DNA from: Cristatella mucedo
Lineage: Eukaryota > Bryozoa > Phylactolaemata > Cristatellidae
Direction: 5' to 3'
NCBI GenBank assembly: GCA_009760855.2
Contig: WPIO01000213.1
Span: 1 to 37,500, forward strand
DNA length: 37,500 nucleotides
The notes under the pieces were generated by a model that saw only the letters and a program-made list of their open reading frames with translations, was not told the DNA's origin and made no database searches. The position numbers and the translations under genes were made by a program. This document shows positions 20,132-30,055 of the stretch, piece after piece; position 1 is the stretch's first letter; the number at the start of each line of letters is the position of its first letter.

Positions 20132-20388
20132 GGAGGAGCAGGAGTTCTTCGTGCAGAAGAATCCCGGGCAGCTGCGCAGCATGCTCGGAAAGCTGTTCGT
20201 GTTCGCCTACACGTGGAGCGTCGGCGGCAACTTTGAGCGCGACGAGAACCTGGAGGACGACGGCGGCATCACGCAGCAGCGCGGCGGCAGCGATCAGCGC
20301 CACGACTCGGCGGCGGCGGCGGCCAGCTCGATCACGTACGATTTCGACGGCTTCGCGCACGAGGTGTTCGATATCGAACCGCCGCTCG
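20132..20388 (+). CDS. Dynein exon 25: AAA2-AAA3 connector
   Basis: It reads EEQEFFVQKNPGQLRSMLGK, LFVFAYTWSVGGNFERDE and YDFDGFAHEVFDIEPPL. F.FA..WS.GG is conserved. A Gln/Gly/Ser/Ala-rich insertion sits after ENLEDD. Acceptor GCTGTAG|, donor CTCG|GTGAGA, phase 1. Confidence 0.94.
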
Positions 20389-21010
20389 GTGAGAGACCGC
20401 GACACCGCGGCGGCGGCTGCTGTCGCCTCAGGCCGCGAGCGCTGCTCGACTAACGAAATTGCTCGAGACTGCTCTGAACGCGCTTCGCGCACATGACTTC
20501 AGTCACGTGACTAGACGGCAGTCACGTGAAAGTCAATCGCCGTACGAGCTCCTCGAAGGCCACTCGTGCGCGCCGCTCGCCTCAGGCCGCACGGGCCGGC
20601 GCGGCGGTCACCTTTGGCGCGCGCGCCTGCCGCTCTCCTGCCACCGCCGCCTGCGAGGGCCTTGGCAGCTTCGAGCGCTCGCGCGCGCTCGAGAGAGAGC
20701 GCCGCTGCGCGAGAGATGGCTGCGCGAGAGATGGCGCGGCGTAAAAAGCGCGCGCGAAAGATGGCGCGCGGTTCTAAAGTGACGAAAAAGTGCTCAGGAA
20801 TATGGTATTCGGGCGCGCTGCAGGCGAGCGATTGTGGAAACGCTTTGTGCGGCGGCGGATCGTTCAATTTTGCGCAGTTATCGCACTATTTCTTCTATTA
20901 TTATTCTATTATTATATTATTCTATTATTATTATATTATTATTCTATTATTCTATTCTATTCTATTTATTCTATTTCGCGCGCGCTCGAGAGAGGGCGTT
21001 CTTTGCGCAG
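20389..21010 (+). other. Intron with a TTATTC tract
   Basis: A TATTATTCTATTAT tract at 20888-20971; the remainder is GC-rich with nothing recognised. Confidence 0.5.
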
Positions 21011-21271
21011 GCGTCCGCCTGCCGACTGGCAACAAGACGATCTACAGCTACTTTGTCGATCTCAAGACGGGCAACTTCGTGCTCTGGGACGTGCTCGTGT
21101 CGTCCACGCAGTCGCTCATCGAGAAGACAACTCTGACGGCGCTCGGAGAGAACTTTCAGGCGCAGGAGCAGCAGAAGGTCGGCGGCGACATGGTGCCCAC
21201 GGTCGACACCGTTCGCTATGCCTTCATCATGGCGCTATTGGTTGTCAACAAGTACGCCGTACTGCTGACCG
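21011..21271 (+). CDS. Dynein exon 26: AAA3 N-terminal part
   Basis: It reads LPTGNKTIYSYFVDLKTG and WDVLVSST, then MVPTVDTVRYAFIMALL and KYAVLLTG. VPT.DTVRY is the conserved entry to AAA3. 261 nt, phase 1-1; acceptor TTGCGCAG|, donor ACCG|GTGCGT. Confidence 0.96.
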
Positions 21272-21582
21272 GTGCGTGGACGCCGCCGTGGCTTCGCTGC
21301 GCCGCGCGAGCGATCCGCAATCAGCTGACAGAGACTTGAGTTCTTACTCGACTTGATAGAGATCGAGATCGATCGAGATTGATCGAGACTTGAGTTCTTA
21401 CTCGTTCTTACTCTCTCTTACTACGCAGCCTCCCTCGCGCGTCTTCGCGGAGAGTGCTGCAGCGCGCGAGCGCGCTGCCGCACTCTCTGCGATATCGGCG
21501 TCGACGGGTCGATTCGACGGTTGTCACCTCGCGACACATCAGTCGCCCGCCGTCCGACGGCTTCGTGAGCGGCTTCGTGAGC

Positions 21583-21624
21583 GCAGCCGTCGCAGCGCAG
21601 CGACGGCTGCGCTGCGACGGCTGC
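21583..21624. repeat. Inverted repeat, 19-bp arms
   Basis: GCAGCCGTCGCAGCGCAGC, spacer GACG, then the exact reverse complement, about 50 bp before exon 27. Confidence 0.9.
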
Positions 21625-21672
21625 GCCGGGTCACCGCGAGCGCCGCTAACGTCTTCCGCGTGCCGCGCGCAG

Positions 21673-21849
21673 GCGAGTCGGGCGTCGGCAAGTCGGCGCT
21701 CATCCAGCACGTGATGAAGCAGCTCTCCAAGGAGGGCGGCACGAATGCGGGTCGCGGCGGCTCGCTGCTCGGCAGCATCTTCCACTTCGCCGACCGCAAC
21801 AACGAGCTGATGGAGAACATCATGACCCTGACGAAAGGAGCACCGGACG
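21673..21849 (+). CDS. Dynein exon 27: AAA3 Walker A
   Basis: It reads GESGVGKSALIQHVMKQLSK (intact Walker A, a regulatory nucleotide site), then IFHFADRNNELMENIMTLTK and GAPD. 177 nt, phase 1-1; donor GACG|GTAAGC. Confidence 0.95.
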
Positions 21850-22041
21850 GTAAGCCGCCGCCGCCGCCGCCGCAGCCGCCGATGATGACGACGGACGCTC
21901 TACGCTGCCAGTGACCAGTCGACGACGGACGCTCTGCGCTGCCAGTGATCGCCGCTTCGCGTAGCGGCGACTGTGCAGCGCGCCGCGCGCACGACCTTCG
22001 CCGCAACTTCGAGGCTGGGAGCGCGGCCGTCGAACGGCGAT

Positions 22042-22098
22042 CCGTCGAGCAGACGCCGAGGCCCGCCGCGGCGGCGGGCCTCGGCGTCTGCTCGACGG
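22042..22098. repeat. Inverted repeat, 28-bp arms with a 1-nt spacer
   Basis: A perfect near-palindrome: the left arm begins CCGTCGAGCAGACGCC and continues into GAGGCCCGCCGC, then one G, then the exact reverse complement. The GAGCAGACG element recurs at 22099-22108. It is the longest hairpin in the window. Confidence 0.93.
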
Positions 22099-22257
22099 CG
22101 AGCAGACGGCGTCTGCTCGGCAGCGAGCGAGGACTTTAAAGTCGAGCTGCCGCCGCGCGCGCACGCGCGCGCTCGGTCAGAATCTCGAGGCGTCGCCGAC
22201 CTGGACGGAGTCGCCTGCTGAAATGCAGGATTGACGCGATTGACGCGTTTCGCGCAG

Positions 22258-22359
22258 GATCGGCCCGCAGCGCTAGCAGCGGCGGCAGCCGCAGCGGCGG
22301 CGGCAGCAGCAGTGGCGGCAGCCGATTCAAGTCGCTCTCGGACGCGGCGAGCGACAGCG
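22258..22359 (+). CDS. Candidate dynein exon 28: Gly/Ser connector in AAA3
   Basis: After TTCGCGCAG|, phase 1, it reads a Ser/Gly-rich stretch (SSGGSRSGGGSSSGGS) and then RFKSLSDAASDSG, ending G|GTAGGC in phase 1. The phase fits both neighbours, so it can be included or skipped without a frame change. No family similarity supports it, and a shifted acceptor at 22271 would give poly-Ala. Confidence 0.45.
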
Positions 22360-23476
22360 GTAGGCGACGCCGCCGGGCGGACCCACGCAAAAGCCCGGGA
22401 CTCGTTGACCTTCACCTTTTTGCGATCGCATTTTCCTCCGGCTGACCTTCGAGCGACCCGTTTTCACGTCGTCGCCGCGTTTCGAACGAGCTGCTTTCAC
22501 TTTCCCCTTCGTCTCTCCTGCTTCAAACCCGCTGCATGCCCACATACACCTGCCTTCCTACCTACGTACCCGCCCACCGACCTTCGAACCCGGTAACGTT
22601 CCCACCCGACTTTCTCCGACTCAGAAGGAAGAAAGAAGAAGGAGCGAACAGCGAGTTGGCTTCTTTTCTTTCTTCTTCGAGGGCTTTCCCTCCCTCCGCC
22701 AACTCCGTCGTCGTCGCTTCATTTCTTTTCGCGAACCTCAATTCGCATGTCGCTGGCTCCGCATTGTAGTAGCGCATTGGCGCGCGTCCGAACCGGCGCC
22801 GGCTCCTCCGCCCCCTGCCGCCCCTGCCGCCAGGCAGGGGGCGGATGCCGGGCCGGACGACGAAGAACAGAAAGGTAAGGTGAAGAGAAATGGCTTCGTC
22901 GTCGTTTTTTTTATTTACCTTTCTTTCGACAACTCGCTTCCTTTAGACGTGCCGCCATTTCTTGCGCCGCTTCCGCGCGACTTTGCCGCCGCAGCCTTCG
23001 CCGCCGCAGCGTTCGCTCCGCGGCCGCCGCCGCAGCTGCCGCAGCGGCGGCGGCGGCGGAAGCTTATTTCAGTGTGTGGCTGTCGCTTTTTCGCGCTCTG
23101 CACCGGAAAACGACGGAAGCTCGTCGTTCGATCGGGTTACAACACTTTCCGCTCGCTCGTTTTGCCGCCGGCTTTTTCGCTCAGCGAGATTCACGCAGGT
23201 TCGCGCGCGCTGCTGCCGCTGCTGCTACGGCATCGCTGCTACGGCAGCGCATTGCTGGCAGCGCATTGCTGGCAGCGGTGGCGCCGCCTAGCGGCGGTCG
23301 CCAGCGCCGCGGCGACGAGCACTTGAGCGACGTCTCCTGCGGCGCTGCGGCGGCGGCGTCGCCGCAGCGCTCTCGCGCCACCTGGCGGCGGTCGCTCTAA
23401 CGCAAGTGTATCCGCGCTCCTCTGCCTCTCTCTTTCTCTCTCTCCTCGCGGCGGGCGCCTGGCACGCCCGGCGCAG
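22360..23476 (+). other. Intron, no recognised element
   Basis: Mixed sequence with pyrimidine tracts (22480-22740) and a possible 37-nt acidic micro-exon at 22838 that is out of phase with the exon at 22258. No transposon is seen. Confidence 0.45.
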
Positions 23477-23661
23477 ACGTGGATCGATTGCTCGGCGGCG
23501 GCGGCGTCTACGGCGCCCAGAGGTCCAAGCCGCAGCCGGGCGTGCTGACGTCACTCGTCCAGTTCAGCTCGCAGACGTCGGTGCAGAGCACGTGTCTGCA
23601 GATCACCAGACGACTGGTGAAGAAGGGCAGAGATCATCTCGTCGGCCCCAGAAATCGCAGG
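23477..23661 (+). CDS. Dynein exon 29: AAA3 between Walker A and B
   Basis: It reads DRLLGGGGVYGAQ, then VLTSLVQFSSQTSVQSTCLQ and GRDHLVGPRNRR. F.SQTS...T is conserved in AAA3. Acceptor GGCGCAG|, phase 1; donor AGG|GTGCGC, phase 0. Confidence 0.93.
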
Positions 23662-23887
23662 GTGCGCAAGCATGCGCGCGCGCGCGCTCGCTCCCGCCGC
23701 TCGAGGGCGGCCAGCCGGAGCGTGACCGCGCCACCGCCGCCGCCGCGAGTCTAAAAAGCGGCGACGGCAAATGCGTGCCGCCGCCGCCTTAGACGAATGC
23801 GCGCAGCCGCCGCGACTGAGCGCTCTTCTGCGCGCGAGCGCACGATAGAACGGTCACGTGGTCACTCGCTCGTCCGTCCGCTCGCAG

Positions 23888-24016
23888 GTGCTCGTCTTCA
23901 TCGACGATCTGAACATGCCGGCCGCCGAGGCGTACGGCGCTCAGCCGCCGCTGGAATTCCTGAGGCAGTTTCTCGATCTCGGCGGCTACTTTGACACGAA
24001 GCGACTCGCCTGGAAG
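23888..24016 (+). CDS. Dynein exon 30: AAA3 Walker B
   Basis: It reads VLVFIDDLNMPAAEAYGAQP, then LEFLRQFLDLGGYFD. The Walker B aspartates are intact, and NMP..E.YG.QPP.E.LRQ is diagnostic. 129 nt, phase 0-0. Confidence 0.98.
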
Positions 24017-24725
24017 GTGCGCCCTCAGGAGCAGAAACGCTCGCGCGCGGTTGCGCCGGCGCCGCTCTTGAGCTCGTGGCGGCGCGGTGGCGATCTCCTT
24101 GCGGCGGTGGCGAAGATACCAATCGCGCGGCTAGCGGCCCCGTCGCGCCTTCACACTCTCCGCTCTTTCGGTTTTGGCTGGGGCGCGCGGAGGCGGCAAA
24201 AGTGCGGTCGTCCGCCGATCGTGCGACGTGCGTCCGCCGCACTCGGGCCGTCGGGCGCTCGACGCAGCGACGCTGTCGCCTCGGGGCGCGCGTCTTCTGA
24301 CGTCACGCGGCGTGATTTCGATGACGCGCGAGGTTCGGGCGCCCGAGCCAGCGAGGCCGTCGCCGCCTGCCGCGAACGCACCGCCGGCATTCGCGCCGCC
24401 GCCGCCTCTCGTTATCACGCCGCGTGGCGCCCGCTGCGAAGCGGTCGCCGCGCGCAGCGGAGCGACTCACTCGGGTGTTTTTGGTGAGCCGCAACGGCTC
24501 GCACTAGCTAAGGCGGTTGCTTTTCGCGACCTCGGTCCCCGAGGTCATGAAAGTTCGAATCCTGTGGTGGGCGCGATCCTTTATTGCCACTGCAAGCGGC
24601 GGTGATAGCCGTCGAGGCTCTTCTGTCGCTATACAAAAAGAGGCTGTTTAATCAGCTAGGATTTATTTTGTTTGTTTATTTATTATTTATTCATTTATTT
24701 GTTTTGCTTGTTTGTTTCGCGACAG
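24017..24725 (+). other. Intron ending in a SINE
   Basis: GC-rich up to 24480, then a type 1 SINE whose T-rich tail runs into the acceptor of the next exon. Confidence 0.6.
24486..24700 (+). mobile_element. tRNA-derived SINE, type 1, next to a splice acceptor
   Basis: A-box-like CTAGCTAAGGCGG, B-box-like AAGTTCGAATCCTG, then the family body (GCCACTGCAAGCGGCGG and GTCGAGGCTCTTCTGTCG) and a TTTATT/TTTGTT tail. The tail ends about 25 bp before exon 31. Confidence 0.8.
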
Positions 24726-24814
24726 GCTGTCAGCGACGTGACGTTCATCACCGCGTGCGCTCCTCCCGGAGGCGGACGACATCCGATGAACCCGCGTCTG
24801 CTCAAGCACTTCTG
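24726..24814 (+). CDS. Dynein exon 31: AAA3 sensor I
   Basis: It reads AVSDVTFITACAPPGGGRHP, then MNPRLLKHF. CAPPGGGR.P..PR...HF is invariant-like in AAA3. 89 nt, donor TG|GTGAGC, phase 2; the split codon becomes Cys. Confidence 0.98.
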
Positions 24815-25338
24815 GTGAGCGAGCGACGCCGGCGTCAGAACGCGGGCGTCGCAGGCGCTCGCTCGCTCACTCCGCCGCCGCCGCCGAAAGCGGTGATTCG
24901 GCGAGCGCCGCCAGCAATGGCGGCGCTCGCCGATGGCGCGCACTGCGCTCGGGAGGCAAGAGCAGAGGCGGAGGCGGGAGGCAGGAGCAAAGGCGCGAGG
25001 ATACTGCGCTCGCACTGCGCCTGCCACCCGAGCGCAGTGTCCTCGCGGCTCGAGCGGATCTGGCGGCGAGCGTGGCGGGGCGAGCGTGGCATGGCGCGGC
25101 GAGCGGCGTCGCTGCTGCGACGGCGTAGCGGCGGCGGCGGTGCAGCGGCCTCTCAGTGGCCTCGCTTTTAGCGCACACGGTCACAAGCGCCTTTCGCTAG
25201 CGCCGCGGCGACGCCTACGTGGGCGTCGTGTCGCGCGGCGGCGGCGGCGGCACCCACGTGCCGCAGTCGTCGAGGCGCCGCGCCTCGACGGGAGCCGCGT
25301 CACGTGCATGTCGTCACGTCGCTTCTGACCTCGCGCAG
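24815..25338 (+). other. Intron with an inverted repeat
   Basis: GC-rich; holds the inverted repeat at 24899-24932. No gene is supported. Confidence 0.5.
24899..24932. repeat. Inverted repeat, 15-bp arms
   Basis: CGGCGAGCGCCGCCA, spacer GCAA, then the exact reverse complement. Confidence 0.9.
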
Positions 25339-25558
25339 CATGCTGGCGCTGCCAACGCCGGCGACGAGGTCGCTGCAGCACATCTACCAGGTGCAGCTGG
25401 GCAAGTTCCTGCACGAGGGCGACTTCATGCCCGAGGTCAAGGACTCGCTGTTCTCGTTCGTGTCGGGCAGCATTTCGATATACTACCGCATGTGCGGCAG
25501 CATGCTGCCCACGCCGGCCAAGACGCATTACACGTTCAACATCCGAGACCTGTCGCAG
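25339..25558 (+). CDS. Dynein exon 32: AAA3 C-terminal part
   Basis: It reads MLALPTPATRSLQHIYQVQL, GSISIYYRMCGSMLPTPAKT and HYTFNIRDLSQ. LPTP.K.HY.FN.RDLS is conserved. Acceptor GCGCAG|, phase 2; donor CAG|GTACGG, phase 0. Confidence 0.98.
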
Positions 25559-25649
25559 GTACGGTTCGACCCGACCCGACCCGGAAGTACCAAAGCCGTC
25601 GCCGCCGTCGCCGGCGGGAGTAGCGCAGCAGCAGAACAGCCAGTTGACG

Positions 25650-25658
25650 CTCTCTCTT

Positions 25659-25715
<57 letters not shown>

Positions 25716-25930
25716 GTGTTTCTCTCTCTCTCTCTGTCTCTCTCTCTCCCTCTCTCCCTCTCTCTCTCTCTCTGTCTCTCTCTCTCTCTCTCTGTCACTC
25801 TCTCTCTTTGTCTCTCTCTCTCTCTCTCTGTCACTCTCTCTCTCTCTGTCTCTCTCTCTGTCTCTCTCTCTGTCTCTCTCTGTCTCTCTCTCTCTGTCTC
25901 TCTCTGTCTCTCTGTCTCTCTCTGTCTCTG

Positions 25931-25969
<39 letters not shown>

Positions 25970-25979
25970 GTCTCCCTCT
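25650..25979. repeat. (CT)n microsatellite with GT interruptions
   Basis: About 330 bp of CTCT/TTCT/GTCT units. The long Ser-Leu and Arg-Glu frames in it are artefacts. Confidence 0.97.
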
Positions 25980-26314
25980 CGCGGAATACGCCCCGGCGCT
26001 GCTCGGCGCTGCTATTTCGCCGCCCATCCCGTCGCGCCTGCGCGTCGTGACCCTTGACCCCTGGTACCGTTGTCGTTCCTTCTTATTTCTAGAGCTGACG
26101 GGGTGTAGTTAATGGTAGAAAATAAATACTGATATTAATATTTGTAATATGTACAATATTATTTGCAATACATGCTGATATCACTGACACGCTAATATAA
26201 GCTGATTTAACATCCGATCCGGCGGTTGGACGTGTGACCGATGTGATCAATGCGTCCAGCGTGCACGACATAAATACGTGCGTGAATAAAGAAATATTAG
26301 CTAATTTAGCAATT

Positions 26315-26470
26315 TTCCTTTTATGTAGCGGCTGAAGAGCCTTAACGGCTGCTGTCCCCCACTGCTTGCAGTTGGCACTAAAGGATTGCCCCGCTGCAGG
26401 ATTCGAACCCACGACCTCCGGTCGCGATGAGCGAGCACCTTACCTCCTGGGCTATCTATCGCGGCCCCTA
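26315..26470 (-). mobile_element. tRNA-derived SINE, type 1
   Basis: Read on the - strand: A-box-like AGCCCAGGAGGTAAGG, B-box GTGGGTTCGAATCCTGCAG, then TTTAGTGCCAACTGCAAGC and GTTAAGGCTCTTCAGCCGC, the same body as at 24486 and 7893. The head is among the best preserved in the window, but extra sequence follows it, so a functional tRNA is unlikely. Confidence 0.82.
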
Positions 26471-26701
26471 AGCGCTCGATGATCTGATATGGCCATGCAA
26501 GGAGGAAATAACCTTCCATAAAAGGCTAGCCGTAAACTCTGAGGCTCGCATCCTCTGCTTTATCGCCTGCTGCTGCTGCTGGCCGCTGGTTTTGGCGCCC
26601 TCCGGCGGCTGCGCCCTCGCGGCGCCGCGTACGGCTCGCGCAGACCCGCGCCCCGTGGCCAGCCGCCGCCGCCGCCGCAACCGCTGCTCACCATCGTCCA
26701 G

Positions 26702-26872
26702 GTCATCCAAGGCCTGACGCAGGCGCACGAAGAGGTGCTCGTCAATCGTGACAATTGCGCGCTGCTGCTTGCGCACGAGGCGACGCGCGTGTTCCACGAT
26801 CGCCTGACGAACGACAAAGATCGCAGCGACTTTTTCTCCTACCTATCGGAAATGCTGCACGACTACTTCAAG
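26702..26872 (+). CDS. Dynein exon 33: AAA3-AAA4
   Basis: It reads VIQGLTQAHEEVL, then LLAHEATRVFHDRLTNDKDR. The E..RVF.DRL motif is conserved before AAA4. The acceptor CATCGTCCAG| joins DLSQ to VIQG exactly as in the family. 171 nt, phase 0-0; donor AAG|GTGACG. Confidence 0.96.
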
Positions 26873-27107
26873 GTGACGTTTCCTGCATGGCCGCCGCTCG
26901 CCCTCTTCTTCCTTCTTCTCGTGTTCTCTTTCTTCTTCTTCTCGTGTAATCTTCTTCTTTGTTCTTTATCTTCCGGCGTCTTCTTCTACTTCCGATATCT
27001 GCCCTCCGGCGACGTCGAGAGATGCCGCCTTCTTATTATTGTTTTTCTCTTTCTCCTTCTTAGCATTTTTTTCTTCTTATTCTTATTGTTCTTCTTATTG
27101 ACACGGA

Positions 27108-27255
27108 GGCCTCGAGGTCACACACGGAGGCCTCGAGGTCACACACGGAGGCCTCGAGGTCACACACGGAGGCCTTGAGGTCACACACGGAGGCCTCGAG
27201 GTCACACACGGAGGCCTCGAGGTCACACACGGAGGCCTCGAGGTCACACACGGAG
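27108..27255. repeat. 21-bp minisatellite
   Basis: About seven copies of ACACACGGAGGCCTCGAGGTC with a single C/T change in one copy. The unit is in-frame (21 = 7 codons) but lies in an intron. Confidence 0.96.
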
Positions 27256-27731
27256 CGCAGCGACGAATGACTCGCCGTTGGAAGGCGCGCGGGCCGCGGC
27301 TTCCGCTGGCCTGCGCATGTTTGCGAAATGCAGTGTGCGAAGCAGCGCCGCGAGCCCTTCGGTCGTGGACCACTTTCAATCGTCCCAAGGACTTTTAGTA
27401 ACGCGGCGCCGAGATGGTAGCAGGCTGCGCGGGTGGACGCCGCCGCCGCCGCCGAGCGAGGCGGACGAGGCGGAAACGCGTCTCTCGATCTCGTTTGTAC
27501 GGCGAGCAGACCTCAATGGCCGATTTCGCGGCTTTCTGCGTGCGTCTCTCCCTCTTTCTATCTACGTAAATTTAATACTATGCACTTCCAAGTTTACACA
27601 CTAGTTAAATACACAGGTCTGCTTACTATGTCTAGATATATACAGTCCTTACACTGTTGCATATATGCACACCTGTATAGGTGCGTGCAGTACAAGATAA
27701 ATACAAATATATATCTGTCCCTCCCTCTCTC

Positions 27732-27796
<65 letters not shown>

Positions 27797-28655
27797 TTTT
27801 CTCTCTATATATATTTTTTTATCTCTCTCTATAGAACTGGTTTATTAAAATATTAGAATTTAGCATATTGCATTAGCCGGACGAGCCCTGCTCTGCCGGG
27901 GCCACGAGGGCTACCCGCGACTCCCGCCGGTTCCGGAACAGGGACCGCGCGTCTTCCGACCCGGAAATGACGTCCGAGACGCTCTAGCCGCCACAGCCGC
28001 CAATTCCGTGCGCGCGCTGCCGAGGCCCGCCCGGCAGGCTTCGTTATCCGGCCGCCAGCCGCCCAGAGCATTGACTACGAAGGGCCTCACCCCTGCTGTC
28101 CTGTAGCTAGCGGTCAGGAGAGACCGGGCTATGGCCTCGTGCTTTTAATGTGCACGTGCATGTATGTATGTACGCATGTATATCTGTACATACAGTGTAG
28201 ATATATGCACGCACACAGTGCCTTATTACTCACGTTTTAAACATGGTGTGTGTGCGCATAGGTATGCACATAGATATACTGTAAATATATTTGCACACAA
28301 AAGAGCTACTTACTATACTTTTCTCTCTGCAAAACTGCGTGTATACTTTATACTTTTATTCTATTTCTGCCTACGTGCTTTTAGGGTTCGCCTTTACTTA
28401 CCCAATTGTGTTTCGTGGTATTTGCCTCTTCTTTCTGCGAGCTGTTAATTTGTAGTTGGATATTTATTATTCTCTCGCTGATTATCAGTTTCGAAAGAAG
28501 CTGATAAATTAAAGTTACTTAAAATAAGCTTAGAAGCTTCTGTGCCCGCCCAGACTTGATTAGACACTGCTAGTAAAGATTTGTTTAAGTATACACGCAC
28601 ACATTTGCATGCACCCGTACACGCCCCGGCTCTCGGCGCCGCACGTTAAACGAGT

Positions 28656-28692
28656 CACCGAGACGCAACGTGTCCCACGTTGCGTCTCGGTG
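28656..28692. repeat. Inverted repeat, 17-bp arms
   Basis: CACCGAGACGCAACGTG, spacer TCC, then the exact reverse complement. Confidence 0.92.
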
Positions 28693-28793
28693 CGGAAAGC
28701 GAGTCGCGCACGCGGACGTCACGTGCGAGCTGCGAGCGCCCGTGCAGCAGCCGCCGCCGCCGCCGAATGATCGTCTTTCTTTCCTGCTTGAAG

Positions 28794-28976
28794 GTGAACT
28801 GGACGGGCGAGGACCTGATGAGGAAGCCGCTCGTTTTCGGCGACTTTTTCAGCATCGACTCCGGCGCCGACCGGACGGGTGCGCCGCGACGCATCTACCG
28901 GCCGAGCGGCGACGCATCGAAGCTCGTGCACATCCTCGAGGAGTACTACATGCGCCAGCAGCTTGGCAGCGCGCAG
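28794..28976 (+). CDS. Dynein exon 34: AAA4 N-terminal part
   Basis: It reads NWTGEDLMRKPLVFGDFFSI, IYRPSGDASKLVHILEEYYM and RQQLGSAQ. The P.VFGDF block opens AAA4. 183 nt, phase 0-0; acceptor CTGCTTGAAG|, donor CAG|GTGCGA. Confidence 0.96.
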
Positions 28977-29449
28977 GTGCGAGCCGCCGCTCTGCGCGCA
29001 GCAGCGCCGCCGCCGCCGCCGCGGTGCGACGCGCCGAAGCTGCGACGCGCCGAAGCGCGCTGCTCGCTTGGCTCGCGAACTCTAAACTCGGGCGGTGGCG
29101 GCGGCGTCGCTGATAATCCTCGGTCGGTCGGTCGGTCGGTCGGTCGGTCGGCGCGAGACGCCGTCTGCTGCTCTTGCGCCGACGCTGACTGCTGCACGTA
29201 ACTGCGAGCGTAACTGCGTAACTGCGCGTGCGTCGCGAGCTGTCGCTCTCGACGCACGTCTCAACGGATGCCACCTGAGCACCTTGGCGTCCTCGTACGA
29301 ACGTCGGGAGCCGCGCTGCTGCTGGCTTTTTACGCCGAACCTTCTCTCGGACAGAAGCGACGACATGCGCGGCGTCGGCGGCGTCGTCGGCGTCGCGACT
29401 TACGTAGCACCGTCGACGTCGCTCCCCTAACGTTTGGCTGCCGCTACAG
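28977..29449 (+). other. Intron with a GGTC run
   Basis: A short (GGTC)n run at 29121-29149; nothing else recognised. Confidence 0.5.
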
Positions 29450-29737
29450 GTGCACAAGATGGTCTTCTTCCGCGAGGCGGCGCAGCACGTGACGCGCGCA
29501 GTGCGCGTGTTCCGGCAGCCGGCGCGGCACCTGCTGCTCGTCGGCGTCGACGGCACTGGCAAGGCCACGTGCGTGACACTCGCCTGCTACATCGCCGGCT
29601 GCGAGCTCTACCGGCTGACGATGACGCGCGGCTACGGGCTGACCGAGTTCCGCGAGGACCTCAAGAAGGTCTTCCACATTGCCGGCAGCAAGGGCAAGAG
29701 CGTCGTCTTCCTGCTCGTCGACAGCGACATCGTCAAG
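29450..29737 (+). CDS. Dynein exon 35: AAA4 Walker A and B
   Basis: It reads VHKMVFFREAAQHVTRAVRV, HLLLVGVDGTGKATCVTLAC, LTMTRGYGLTEFREDLKKVF and VVFLLVDSDIVK. The P-loop keeps GxxGTGK but has D for the first G of GG and AT for the usual QS. The Walker B is weaker than usual (LLVDSD). 288 nt, phase 0-0. Confidence 0.97.
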
Positions 29738-30055
29738 GTGCCGGCGGCGGCGGCGTACGTGGCGGCGGCGACGTAGGCGCACGCGCAGGCGCTTTGAGAG
29801 GACGCGAGCGCCGGGTGCGGCGTGCTGGCGCTGCCGGGCGCTCGGGGCCCCGGCAGAAGCGGGTGCGTCAAGCGCCGGCGGCGGCGCCGGCGGCGGTGAC
29901 GGCGACTTCCGCTTCGTCTGCTGCTGCGCTTCGCGCCGCCTCGAGAGGCCGCGAAGCGCAGCAGCTCCCGCTCCGGCTCGAAGGTCACGCCTGGCTCAAA
30001 GGCCAAAGGTCGCGAAAGGCGCCAAAGTTCGCCGCGTCCGCTGTTTTCCGTTCAG
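29738..30055 (+). other. Intron with an inverted repeat
   Basis: GC-rich, with the inverted repeat at 29920-29965. Confidence 0.5.
29920..29965. repeat. Inverted repeat, 16-bp arms
   Basis: GCTGCTGCGCTTCGCG, 14-nt loop, then the exact reverse complement. Confidence 0.9.

Larger units (their letters stand above)
25559..26701 (+). other. Intron with a CT tract and an inverted SINE
   Basis: A CT tract (25650-25979) and a type 1 SINE on the - strand (26315-26470). No gene. Confidence 0.6.
26873..28793 (+). other. 1.9-kb intron with pyrimidine and 21-bp repeats
   Basis: TTCTTCTT tracts (26905-27095), a 21-bp array (27108-27255), CT/AT repeats (27717-27830), a GC-rich stretch at 27870-28140 with an unrecognised 72-residue - strand frame, AT-richer sequence with no element (28160-28620), and an inverted repeat (28656-28692). 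Confidence 0.55.

Noticed and set aside
22838-22874. Micro-exon encoding an acidic GADAGPDDEEQK-like segment
   Set aside because: It fits the exit phase to 23477 only if entered in phase 0, but the candidate before it ends in phase 1; the acceptor is ambiguous too.
25181-26057. Long Ser-Leu and Arg-Glu frames
   Set aside because: Translation of CT repeats; the same holds at 7017-7349, 17078-17404 and 30101-30764.
26385-26470. Functional tRNA gene on the - strand
   Set aside because: A- and B-box-like segments are present, but the body that follows is shared with other copies, so it is a SINE; stem pairing was not convincing.
27853-28071. 72-residue - strand frame in a GC-rich patch
   Set aside because: Composition-driven, no motif, no splice or transposon evidence.
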